Source: Hyalella azteca (taxonomy: Eukaryota > Arthropoda > Malacostraca > Amphipoda > Hyalellidae). Taken from it: DNA of 64,000 bases. The position numbers and the translations under genes were made by a program. Shown in pieces: positions 37,067-47,234 of this stretch (the first letter of the stretch is position 1; each line of letters starts with the position of its first letter). The stretch lies in the NCBI RefSeq assembly GCF_000764305.2, contig NW_025947338.1, positions 1 to 64,000 on the forward strand, given 5' to 3'. The notes beneath the pieces were generated by a model. The model made no database searches and had not been told where the DNA came from. It saw only the letters and a program-made list of their open reading frames with translations.

Positions 37067-38623
37067 GCTTAATCGCTGCATCAATAACAATCTATGATAT
37101 TTGAATTTATTCATGGCGAGATATTTTTTGCATATATTACCAGCATCTGAATTGACAGGATTTCACACATATACTGAGACATTTTACAAATACTCAAAAT
37201 ATTGTCGTTTATTTCAAATTATATTTTTCTACACATGAATTTTCATGAATAATTTTTATGATAATACTTTCTGGAAAAATTCTTACTACACAGAGAGACG
37301 CTTTTATTTTTAATGTACACACACGCAAAAACTACCACCAATCATCAGGCGATTATTCTACAAATTCCGCTGGATATTATTAAATCAAATTAATTGTTTT
37401 CAAAAACGCTTCAATTAAAGAATCTTTGCCGTTCCCATTGACATTTAATTATTTATTTTCCATATCTTAAACATTTTGAATAGAAATAATATTAAATATA
37501 ATTTTAGCAAGCACTTAGAACTATTCTGCCTTTCCTCGGAAAGATACTTTAATTTAAATAAATTTGGACAGAATCCACCGGTTCTTTTAGCTTGATTTTT
37601 TACGAATTATGGTGAATTATCTTGGGTTGATGCGATGTAAAATCTAGTAAGCATTCATATTCTTTTAAAAGAGTTATAAACAAATTGATAGTTTGATAAG
37701 CTTTTTACTTTGGACCCTCACTTCAGGTCTCCGCGACTCAGATGTTAAAATTTCTGCAGAAGTTAAAATTTCAGTAATACTTTATGTTATTATACAATAA
37801 GGCGTTGACTTTAAGCAGAGATATATATCAATGACTGCAATAAGTTTTCTATGAAAATTTCGTCGTTATCAACGAAACTATTTACTTTATAATCCGCCTG
37901 AAATTTTGAGTATAGGTACTCAGATTTTGATTCCAATTTTGTACGAAATTTTGAGTATAGGTACTCAGATTTTGATTACAATTTTGTCTGAAATTTTGAG
38001 TATAGGTATAACTCATATATTTATTACAGAGCACGGCAGCTGCACCCAGTAAGTTGGTTGTGCGGAGAACGCGCGTTCGGCCGGGAATGGGAATCTCCCC
38101 TCTGGGAATCTGGGAATGCTTGGGAGAAAATGAAGTAATTCTCCCACATTTGTTGGAGGGCAAATACCAGCGTGTGTTGTGGCACACCCGGACCAGACTA
38201 CTATACAGCATAAAACATGTGTTGTTGTGTGAGCAATAACTCTGTTCACGCTTTCTGTATGAAGTTGTAATTAATAAAACCGGTAAGCTCAAGAAACTTG
38301 CATCTGACAATTACACTTACAACAATAAATTAAAATTCCAGGATGATGTTATTTGCTACATTTCTCTTATTCAGAAATAAAATTTTCGAACGGGAGGGGT
38401 GATATAATTTTATCCCGCCAAACATATTCAAATACGTTTTTATTTTCCTATTGAGTACCTAAACCAAAGTTGGTAATTAATAATTATCGAATACATTGTT
38501 TTCGAGATAATTTTTGGCTCTCAATTTGCATTTTATAGTTATTCTCCATTGCAGGTCAAAAGACTATCAAAAATAATAAATAAATCTGAATTAGCTCATT
38601 CATTGATACAACCACAATAAAAT
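37067..38623. repeat. 1.56-kb duplicate, copy 2
   Basis: Near-identical to 30134-31691 (offset 6933 at the start and 6932 at the end because of one single-base deletion). Sequence after 38623 continues uniquely into the E(spl) upstream region, so this copy is probably the one physically joined to the gene. Confidence 0.95.
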
Positions 38624-39919
38624 GATATCATATTGATTGTTAAATGACTTCACTTCTTCACAAGAACATCATCGTTGTTAGAAATAACAACAATAATTAA
38701 GTTCTAATTTAACATATTTAGTGGATGTTAATGGCTGATCGTATACTTGCATTCACATTTTACAAAAATAGCAATAATATTAATAATAATAATTTGAAAT
38801 AATTAGACTATCCTGGCCCAAGCAAGTAAAACACTTAGCATTACGCGCTGCATCTCAAATGTGTTGCTATATCAACAAAAAGACAATATTGCATCAATCA
38901 AAAGCTTCGTTGTTGATACAAGTTATTAAGTCACTACTAATTTGTAAGAATATTAGCTATAAAGTAGCAAGATATGTCGTTTAAAGATATGGGCACCAAC
39001 GCAACTTCCATCAGGAGTGAAGGTTTAGACTGTATTTGGCTCGTGCTTTGAACGGGCGCTATTTAAATTTCAGCTATGAATTAACAGATAATTTGGTTTC
39101 GTTCATTTTATTGGATTGAAGTAGATGCCTTCAGAGCTAATCACACAAAAGTGTGTCTGAGGTCCAGTAATTTATACCGTTCTAAACAAACAATTTTTAC
39201 ATGACAAAGAAATTTTTAATATATACAAATCATTTAACAGGTTGCATTAAAACGAATCGGAGAAAATTATTTCCTTAAGAGGGCATTCAATATTCATTAC
39301 AATTAACAAGAAAATTAAGGATTTCCGAGGGGCCAGAGTTTTAAAAGATACTATGGTTTAATTTATTACTTCTATAAGCACGATTGACAGGTGGAATCTT
39401 TGAGAAACTCTATCCCAAACGGACAAACTGTACCCAGCAAAGTTCTCATTTCACGTAATATGATGTGTTACTTAATTACATGTGGCGAATTGACACTTGA
39501 ATTCAAATCATTCAAAAAATTTGGCGAACCATTCAAGTTCCAATGGCGTTCAAATAATAACAGGAAATGAATGGCATGAGTTTCTACGGGGCGGCAGAAA
39601 GCACGCGTTGGCAGGTGGCACGCACGGGTCTCTGATGCCTGGGAAAATTGCTGCAGTTCACACGCTTCAATCGGTCCCGCTCAACGTAGCTGCCAGCTAC
39701 CATTTTATTATTTAATTGTAAAACAACCGTTCCAAATGCTGATTTTGAACTATAAAACACTAGTAAATGATTGTAAGTGTTAAGTTTTATCAATGTATGT
39801 CAAAAGAAAATACAAAGTGTATAGTTTTTCGCTTTTATTCTTTATTTCTAACAGCTGATGCCGCGAAAGGGGCGGAGACTGACGCGCATCCGATGGTCGC
39901 TGGCAACTGCATCGGAAGG
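38624..39919 (+). promoter_or_regulatory. E(spl) upstream region with E boxes and a CACGCG site
   Basis: The 1.3 kb upstream of the promoter holds E-box words CAGGTG at 39388-39393, GCAGGTG at 39611-39617, CAGCTG at 39852-39857 and CAACTG at 39904-39909, and a CACGCG word at 39602-39607. GCAGGTG is a known preferred site for proneural bHLH activators, and CACGCG is a known type of site bound by HES/E(spl) repressors, so proneural activation plus self-repression is plausible. I see no exact YGTGRGAA Su(H) site here, only weaker relatives (ATGAGAA on the minus strand at 39443-39449, CCTGGGAA near 39639). Assignment is inferential. Confidence 0.45.
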
Positions 39920-39954
39920 TATATAAGGGGAGTCGAGCTCGTGTTCCATCATTA
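39920..39954 (+). promoter_or_regulatory. TATA box and initiator of the E(spl) gene
   Basis: TATATAAG at 39920-39927 is followed 31 bp later by an initiator-like TCATTA (39949-39954, A at 39951). This is the canonical spacing for an insect TATA/Inr core promoter. A near-match to a DPE (AGACTT) falls at +28 to +33. Transcription from 39951 would give a 5' UTR of 107 nt before the ATG at 40058. No intron is needed between promoter and CDS. Confidence 0.75.
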
Positions 39955-40057
39955 CCTGAAACGCTCGACTTTGCGTTAGACTTGCACGAGAACTGCAGAT
40001 TTGTGTTGCTGCGGCAATTTCCTAGCTCTCAACTGATCTCACTGCTATATCGGTGCA

Positions 40058-40975
40058 ATGGCTCCTTACTGTGACGTAAACGTTGAAGATGTCGAGCCGA
40101 TGTCTCGTACATACCAGTATCGCAAAGTGATGAAACCATTATTGGAACGTAAACGAAGAGCTAGAATAAACAGGTGTTTGGATCAACTCAAAGACCTTAT
40201 GGTTGGTGCCTTACAGAAAGATGGTGACTCCATCACCAAACTCGAAAAAGCCGATGTTCTTGAGTTGACCGTGAACCATTTGAAGAAGCTCAAACATCAC
40301 AACGCATTGGCCATCCCAGCTCGCTCACATTCTCAAGAAAAATTCAACAGTGGTTTCCGCCAGTGCGCCAGTGAAGTGTCCAAGTTCATAAAATCTGCAC
40401 CTGGAATCGATGTACAAGTTTCAAATAGTCTCTTGGGTCATTTAGGAGGTGTTATCAACCACTTGGATGAGCTCGCGTGCTCCATTCAGAATTCATCCGT
40501 TCAACAGTCATCCACGTATAGCACCACCAACACCTCTTCAACAACCCCAGTCACCGTGAGCATCCCGAGCAAAATGTACACCCCACCAGCCAGCCCTGAT
40601 CACACCTTGCACCAACCTAGACCCAGCGCTGCTCAAACTGGAGTTTCATCCGTCAGTCGATCTGCGGAATCTTCGTTTGTACCAGTCCACCCTCAAGCCA
40701 GCTTGCACCCGAGCTTCCGACCATCCAACGACTGCAGTTACAAATTAAATTCTTATTCTCAGCGACATCGCGTGAGTCCACTCGCTCCTCCGAGCCCTCC
40801 TTTATCTGTCGGTTCTCCATCACCTGTTCATCACTTCAACAGTCGTCCTTCATCATCTTCTTCTTCCGTTGAATATCCAGCATCTTCCCCGAAATCAACT
40901 TCACTCTCCCTCGGCCTGCTCAGCTCTTGTCAACATCCAGAAATCACAGACGGACCAATTTGGCGACCCTGGTGA
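40058..40975 (+). CDS. E(spl)mbeta-HLH: Enhancer of split-type bHLH-Orange repressor
   Basis: Intronless 305-residue nuclear transcriptional repressor of the Hairy/E(spl) family. The bHLH domain spans roughly residues 17-80: the basic region has [13 protein letters not shown] (26-38) with the family-diagnostic proline at P27, then helix 1 ([12 protein letters not shown]), a loop, and helix 2 ([19 protein letters not shown]). An Orange domain follows at about 94-140. A Ser/Thr/Pro-rich linker (148-297) includes a six-serine run, and the C-terminus is WRPW (302-305), the Groucho-recruiting tetrapeptide. The N-terminus (MAPY..., then [12 protein letters not shown]) is like other insect E(spl) proteins. 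Met1 has a purine at -3 and G at +4; Met15 is a possible alternative start. At 305 residues it is longer than the roughly 180-220 of most Drosophila E(spl) proteins, because of the linker. It is expected to act downstream of Notch, antagonising proneural genes. Class membership is near certain; the m-beta versus m-gamma paralogue label is tentative. Confidence 0.96.
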   Translation: MAPYCDVNVEDVEPMSRTYQYRKVMKPLLERKRRARINRCLDQLKDLMVGALQKDGDSITKLEKADVLELTVNHLKKLKHHNALAIPARSHSQEKFNSGFRQCASEVSKFIKSAPGIDVQVSNSLLGHLGGVINHLDELACSIQNSSVQQSSTYSTTNTSSTTPVTVSIPSKMYTPPASPDHTLHQPRPSAAQTGVSSVSRSAESSFVPVHPQASLHPSFRPSNDCSYKLNSYSQRHRVSPLAPPSPPLSVGSPSPVHHFNSRPSSSSSSVEYPASSPKSTSLSLGLLSSCQHPEITDGPIWRPW

Positions 40976-41287
40976 CTCGGCGACTGCCCGGCGATTTTGT
41001 TTAAATTTGAACCACATTGTACCTGATTGTAGACTGCTTAACATTCGATTGCACTGTTATATTGTAGTCTTTTTAGGGTTTTCAACTAAGCTGACTTTAT
41101 GTTGAATGCAAGCTTTTCTTGATGTGTTAATCGAATTTTTGTAATTGTCTACAATGACTGTATTGTACCAAACCTCAGGAATTTCTAAGTTTGGAATTGT
41201 TATGCTGAAAGTCTAGGGCATTTGTGCGCCGAGGTTCGTCGACTGTTGTTCCATTACTTTCTTTGGGACGCCTACGAAATTTTCGTC

Positions 41288-41303
41288 TGTGATATGCTGT
41301 GAT
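41288..41303 (+). promoter_or_regulatory. Two K boxes in the presumed 3' UTR
   Basis: TGTGAT occurs at 41288-41293 and again at 41298-41303, about 315 nt past the stop codon. K boxes are established 3' UTR elements of Drosophila E(spl)-complex mRNAs, recognised by the seed of the miR-2/miR-13/miR-11 family. A weaker Brd-box-like AGCTTT is at 41111-41116 (the full Brd box AGCTTTA is not present), and no GY box (GTCTTCC) was found. The true 3' end is not fixed: no clear AATAAA follows closely, and AATATA near 41347 is only a variant signal. Confidence 0.6.
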
Positions 41304-44109
41304 AAGACATTTATACATATTTTTATCTATTACATGCCTTTTATGAATATATATCGATTACTTATTCATTTGTTTGATTCCCCATATTTATGCATTTTTT
41401 TTTATTTGCGAGTCCAAAAACTCATTTAGAAAAGATGTTCAGAAACATTTTTAAGAATAACGCTTGGAGGATTGAAAAGACGCCATGTTATTTAGTTTAC
41501 CAACATAAATTAAGAAATTAAATTATTTTTTCGTCACGTCAATTCAACTGAAACGATAAAATATAGCAGATCGAAAATATTTTCTTGGAATTTCAAAACA
41601 AACCAATTTTGCGTGCAAACGACTGCAGAAAAGTCAGAATATTTTCAATTAACAAGGAACTAACTTAAGTTTGCATTGAAGGCAATTTAAATCTAATACT
41701 TTTAAAATCAGGTTACTGCAATTTTAGAAACAAATGAATTGAGTTTGAGGAAAATTGTGCAACAGTATAAAATGATGATGGATGACCTACAGACTTAAAT
41801 CTACGGAAATACACTGCACATTCTGAATACGTGCCCTGCTGCCAGACACGGTCTCGCCACGTCTCAGGACGCGCGAGTGCATCGAAGATTTCAGATGACA
41901 ACCAGTATCGCAAATTATCGTTAATAACTCAATTCTAGGATCATTTATCGCCCACCTCAAAGAATATCGCTCATAGAAAAGTGTCCTTGAAATAAATTTT
42001 AAAACATTGATTTCATAGACGAGAAATTCACATAAGCCTGAATGGTGAGACCAAAAATATGAGCTGAATATAATTTTTCTATAATTCCAATCGCATTTCT
42101 ATGCAAGAAATGAAATGAGTTATTTGATGCCAATTTGACAAATACTCCATGAGGCCAAAGAAAAAATAAATTTCATGTTGCTAGACACGTATTACATATC
42201 ATTTAGTGAAGCCTTGACAGAGCAGTGCGTTGGGCGGTCTAGGCACAGAATTTGAAATTATATTTCCATTCCTTTCAAAAATTATATCATTATAATAATA
42301 ATTTACTTCAATTAAAATTGTTATCGGAGCTACACTAAACTTCACTATTTATCGAACGCATAATAAGACGTCAAACAAGCAACACTATATTCTGGGTTTC
42401 GTTCCACTGCGTGCTTTTGTCATCAATTAAATTTTCAACTCAATTTTTCGTTCAAAAAGCAAAATTAAGAAGCCGAGCAAATTCAACAAGAACAACGCAA
42501 GCAAATGTTCCCGCAATTTATGGTGCCAAAAAATTTGATGGTAATTATGGAATAGAATTTATTCGTATCTTATAAAAAGGTGACTATAAAAAATGTGGTT
42601 TAGAAGCTCTCGACAATAATCAAACTAGTCAATTCAAAACTGGTAACTAAGATTTGTTATCACAAATGAAACAGCTGTGTGCAAAGAATTATAATCGCGG
42701 TGTTGAACAAATGCTCAGCAATGAAACTCAAAAAATTTGCTCCCTTTGAAAACTGGACTTTTTTATATCACGTAAACAAATTGTTGAGCAGTATGTGTAC
42801 GTGCGAAATAAGCATGCCAGATATGAATGATCGAGAACATTGAAGCCCAAATTAGCAATGCTGAAAACAATTCTACACTGTGAAGTCGCCATTTAATGTC
42901 ATTACTCATCAGGATCACAAAATTGGTCTTGAATTATTATTTAAATCTTGCATGCCAAGTACATGAAGTACAGAAAAAAACTCTACGGTAAATTATCTTC
43001 GTCTTTACCGCGTGATTTTGCAGGCATTTTACCCGTGTAAAACACAAATGTAAACACCAACATTGGAGCTCGATTCAAAAATATAAAGAACGAGATAAAT
43101 CGACTAAAAGCGAACCGACTGAATCACCCATTGAAAAAAAAGTAATTAATCAAATCAAAATACAATGGATCTCAAAATTTTGTCTTTATATATCAATTAT
43201 ATAAATGTACGATGTTTTTGGATTCCTTTTGACATTTCAGGTTGAGAAAAACAGCTCATCAGATTATTTTTTTAACTATCACTTGAACCTAGTGTTCTAG
43301 GCTGTGGTAAATTTTTAACATCGATTTTCAAAAATATTTTGTACATACTTCGCTTTTTACTGGCTCACAAACATCGCTAAGCCAAATTTTTAGACAATAT
43401 TTACACGTTATCATGCACACTTTTTCGCTCATTGCGCCAATGTTTTAATATAATAATAATTTATGTATAAAAAAAAATTATTTCAAATTATTAATTCAGG
43501 AACATTAGAATTCATGGAATGTATTCATGAACCATGATACTTATTTGCATGAACTACTCATTTGTCTTTATGAGGATCTTTGCAGCCATATCATACGTTT
43601 AAATTGCATATAATCTATTTTTTTTTTAATTCCAACTCTCAAATTTTCTCGTGCGCATTCCATGAAAGCGGTCATTGAGGTCGGCCGCTCGTATGGATTC
43701 AATTAAAACGCGAATTTTTTATTTTTTTTTTATCATCAACGCCTCATATTATTGTTCATCACACCCCTCTATTAATGAAAAAATATATAAATCTATTCCA
43801 TGTCATGTTCCAAAAATCTATTTTCTCATCATTAACTCGCGAAAATAATCTATTTGATTTAATAATTTTTATCATTAAGTTTTTGATAAGAATTACTGTT
43901 TAGTTATTCATTAATATTATAATTAGTAAATATTACCATATTAGATAATATAATATAATAAACAATATAATTTAACATATAATGAAGACACAATCTAAAG
44001 ACAAGTTGACATTGTTAACAGTTGTTCATAGGATTCGAAGGGGTCATTTTTTTATAAAGTTAATTCACAATCTAAACTATCACATATCACAATCACAAGC
44101 AAGCTACGT
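41304..44109. other. Non-coding AT-rich interval downstream of E(spl)
   Basis: No second gene recognised. The only notable frame (41713-41913, minus strand, 66 codons) has no motif. Sequence is AT-rich with several long A or T runs. Confidence 0.5.
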
Positions 44110-44132
44110 GTCATGCGTGTGACACGCATGAC
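44110..44132. repeat. 10-bp inverted repeat with 3-bp loop
   Basis: GTCATGCGTG-TGA-CACGCATGAC forms a compact hairpin at the left edge of a GC-richer, CpG-rich patch (44100-44230). A canonical-looking Su(H) word CGTGGGAA follows at 44175-44182, although such words are expected by chance several times in a window this size. Confidence 0.8.
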
Positions 44133-44309
44133 GCAGCAACGCAAGTTCAAGACGTCCGACGTCGCACGCCAAAACGTGGGAACGTCTTAGCAATAGCGGC
44201 CGCAGCGAGCGCCTAGCGTGCGTGCGCTCATACAAAACCAATTATACTTCAATAATTACTAGTATCATTATGTCATTGCGAGGTTATGGATAAAGGAGAT
44301 TAAGAAGTT

Positions 44310-44770
44310 CAGAATTTCCATCGATCCTGTTATTTTTGAACACAGTAATTTTTATTTTTATTTTTTTTAAGAATTTATATCAGACTTACAATTAAGTTTA
44401 GGGTTGCAAGCGTTAATTTCCATCGATCCTGTTATTTTTGAATAAAGTATTTTTTTAATTATATCAACTTACAATTAAGTATAGTGTAGCAAGCGTTAAT
44501 TTCCATCGATCCTGTTATTATTGAATGAAGTAATTTTCAGGAAAATTTATATCTGACTTACAATTAAGCATAGTGTAGCAAGCGTTAATTTATATAGATT
44601 CTGTTATTTTGGAATAAAGTAATTTTAAAAAATATATCTGACTTACAGTTAAGTATAGTGTAGCAAGCGTTAATTTATATCGATTCTGTTATTTTTGAAT
44701 AAAGTAATTTTTCGAACAATGTTTATAAGCCTTACAAGTGGAGAGTAGCAAGCGTTAATAAATAGATTTT
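44310..44770 (+). repeat. About 90-bp degenerate tandem repeat, five copies
   Basis: CCATCGATCCTGTTATTTTTG-type starts recur at 44318, 44420, 44503, about 44592 and about 44678, each followed by CTTACAATTAAG and AGCAAGCGTTAATTT. Later units are more diverged (TATATCGATTCTG). Confidence 0.85.
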
Positions 44771-44875
44771 TTTCCCGCCGGGTTCTCAATTGATTCTAAT
44801 AATTTTGTAGTAATCTGGTATTTGTTATTGAAATTCAAGGTATAATTTTTTCTTGGTTTATTATCGATTATTGTA

Positions 44876-44945
44876 GACGTCGATTATTACGTAAGCCGAT
44901 TAGCACGGACGTCGATTATCACGGACGTCGATTATTATTATGCCT
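44876..44945 (+). repeat. GACGTCGATTATT short repeats
   Basis: GACGTCGATTATT (or ATC) occurs at 44876, 44908 and 44924, with a related GTAAGCCGATTAGC between them. The GACG-rich style continues into the 70-bp array downstream. Confidence 0.7.
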
Positions 44946-45150
44946 GTTGCAATCGTTGATGCGTAGAAACACCATTCCAAAACAATGATCCTACACAAAT
45001 TTTTCAAAATGTGCTAACTACGACGCCTGAATACGAATTAAGAATGTGATGACATTCGTCTGATCGAATTATGCGTCGTATAAACGTTGAGAACGAAACG
45101 TCACCATAACGTAACGCATGCGTCGCGGTAGGCAGGAGACTACGGACGGA

Positions 45151-45935
45151 CGACTCAAGCGACGTCGAGGACGTTAAACCGACGCATGTTACCTGTAAGG
45201 CGTGAGGTTCTCAAGACGAACGACGCATGTGACTCTGAGGACGTTAAACCGACGCATGTTACCTGTAAGGCGTGAGGTTCTCAAGATGAACGACGCATGT
45301 GACTCTGAGGACGTTAAACCGACGCATGTTACCTGTAAGGCGTGAGGTTCTCAAGATGAACGACGCATGTGACTCTGAGGACGTTAAACCGACGCATGTT
45401 ACCTGTAAGGCGTGAGGTTCTCAAGATGAACGACGCATGTGACTCTGAGGACGTTAAACCGACGCATGTTACCTGTAAGGCGTGAGGTTCTCAAGATGAA
45501 CGACGCATGTGACTCTGAGGACGTTAAACCGACGCATGTTACCTGTAAGGCGTGAGGTTCTCAAGATGAACGACGCATGTGACTCTGAGGACGTTAAACC
45601 GACGCATGTTACCTGTAAGGCGTGAGGTTCTCAAGATGAACGACGCATGTGACTCTGAGGACGTTAAACCGACGCATGTTACCTGTAAGGCGTGAGGTTC
45701 TCAAGATGAACGACGCATGTGACTCTGAGGACGTTAAACCGACGCATGTTACCTGTAAGGCGTGAGGTTCTCAAGATGAACGACGCATGTGACTCTGAGG
45801 ACGTTAAACCGACGCATGTTACCTGTAAGGCGTGAGGTTCTCAAGATGAACGACGCATGTGACTCTGAGGACGTTAAACCGACGCATGTTACCTGTAAGG
45901 CGTGAGGTTCTCAAGATGAACGACGCATGTGACTC
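45151..45935 (+). repeat. 70-bp minisatellite, about 11 copies, truncated by N
   Basis: A unit beginning CGACGCATGTGACTCTGAGG repeats every 70 bp from 45221 to 45921 and is cut off by N at 45936. The first unit (from about 45155) is diverged, and the next differs only by AGACGAA versus AGATGAA; the remaining copies look identical. Within each unit CGACGCATGT occurs twice, so the unit itself arose from a shorter duplicated motif. Near-perfect homogeneity suggests recent expansion or assembler-generated copy number. Confidence 0.95.
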
Positions 45936-45936
45936 N
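45936..45936. other. Single N: probable contig join in a repeat
   Basis: The N separates the 70-bp array from an unrelated 39-bp array, as expected when an assembler stops inside an unresolved tandem repeat. Real array length here is unknown. Confidence 0.8.
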
Positions 45937-46092
45937 GAAGACCTGCACCAGCAGCCACGCCACAGCCCAGCGTGTGAAGACCTGCACCAGCAGCCATGCC
46001 ACAGCCCAGCGTGCGAAGACCTGCACCAGCAGCCACGCCACAGCCCAGCGTGTGAAGACCTGCACCAGCAGCCATGCCACAGCCAGGCGTGA
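45937..46092 (+). repeat. 39-bp minisatellite, four copies, dimeric
   Basis: GAAGACCTGCACCAGCAGCC starts at 45937, 45976, 46015 and 46054. Copies 1 and 3 have CACGCC and end GTGT; copies 2 and 4 have CATGCC, with copy 2 ending GTGC. The higher-order unit is therefore a 78-bp dimer. 39 bp equals 13 codons, so several frames on both strands stay open across the array (13-residue peptide repeats); these frames extend across the N into the 70-bp repeat and are not credible genes. Confidence 0.95.
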
Positions 46093-46868
46093 GAACGCAC
46101 CTGTTGTCTTCAAATTCTCTCGCCTCCGAACAACGAAGTGAGAATGAGAAGATCTTTCAGATTCTTGACGGTCATGTTCTGCAACCGCAGGTCAGCTTCT
46201 TCACTGTCACGGTCAATGATAACTGATTTAAATTGGCAATAATTTGTCGTTTGGGAATGGTCCATTAGTCTTAAAGAACATGTTGGCCAATCATGCAGTG
46301 TGATACGTTGGTGAGAAATAAAAAATTAATAGCACGTATTAGTAAAGTTAATATTTCAAACTTTTATCGTCCATTTCAGCTCCATTGAAGCGTCTATTTT
46401 GAGTCTTTGTAGTTGCTAACAGATGGATACAATTCGAAGTATTGAAGTTTGTTACTATTTTCTATAAATAAAAAGGAAAAATAATGCACCAATATGACGC
46501 TCATTAAACATATTCACGCTTAAAATAGGTTCTGCATTACTTATATCAACCATTCCAGCGTTCTAGCGATTTCGTCGCGCAATAGTAAGCAAAATTGATA
46601 TAGTAAATACGCTTATACGCTTTGACTTTTTAATCGTGACCAGGCACAAGTAGAAATGGGAATTTTTTCCAATTTTTGGGCTTTAATTAAGGAGGCAATT
46701 TAATGCGATTTCCTGAAATCATAATGTAGATGACACTCAAATATTTCAATTATTTACCCTTTTTTGGATATTATAAAACAAAAATATCGAAATGTCAATA
46801 TCCGGAAGTATGTGAAAAAATCAATAATTACTTTCATTCAGAAAAAAATTATCATAAATCCAGCGTAG
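46093..46868. other. Non-coding interval
   Basis: No gene recognised. Confidence 0.5.
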
Positions 46869-47234
46869 ATGACCGTCCTCTATAATATAACCAAGACCGT
46901 TGGCGGTGCAGTGGATCATTTAGATGACAAAGGGCAAAAAATAAAGGCGGCCACCGATATAATGGCGGACACTGATGAAGAAGCGCAGCGGAGCGCGCCG
47001 GCGCGAGACGCTCGGTCGCAGAGCGTGTACGTTGCGGCCAATGAGAAGACTTCCTTTGCAGGATTTCCTTTTATTATTAAGGGGAGCAGAAGCAAGAAGC
47101 GCAAACGTCTTGCACTCCCACACTCCAAGACGTTCCCAGGCTCGAGCTTAATTTGTCCTTGCAAGACAGGAAGTTTGTGCCGGTCTTTGGGCCCTGGAAG
47201 AATGAAGCGTGTGAGCCTTTTGGCGAGCGGCTAA
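46869..47234 (+). CDS. Doubtful 121-codon ORF in a GC-rich patch
   Basis: A 121-codon frame starts with ATG directly after an in-frame TAG, so it could only be used from that ATG, which lacks a purine at -3. The predicted product is hydrophilic, with an acidic stretch (MADTDEEAQ) and a basic cluster (GSRSKKRKRL) that would suit a nuclear localisation signal. I recognise no family. The patch is GC- and CpG-richer than its surroundings, and overlapping frames on the other strand are equally long, so the ORF may be an accident of composition. A promoter or regulatory island is an alternative reading. Confidence 0.2.
   Translation: MTVLYNITKTVGGAVDHLDDKGQKIKAATDIMADTDEEAQRSAPARDARSQSVYVAANEKTSFAGFPFIIKGSRSKKRKRLALPHSKTFPGSSLICPCKTGSLCRSLGPGRMKRVSLLASG

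Noticed and set aside
45819..46141. Several overlapping ORFs of 70-93 codons across 45.8-46.1 kb
   Set aside because: They translate the 39-bp and 70-bp minisatellites, run across an N, and exist on both strands at once.
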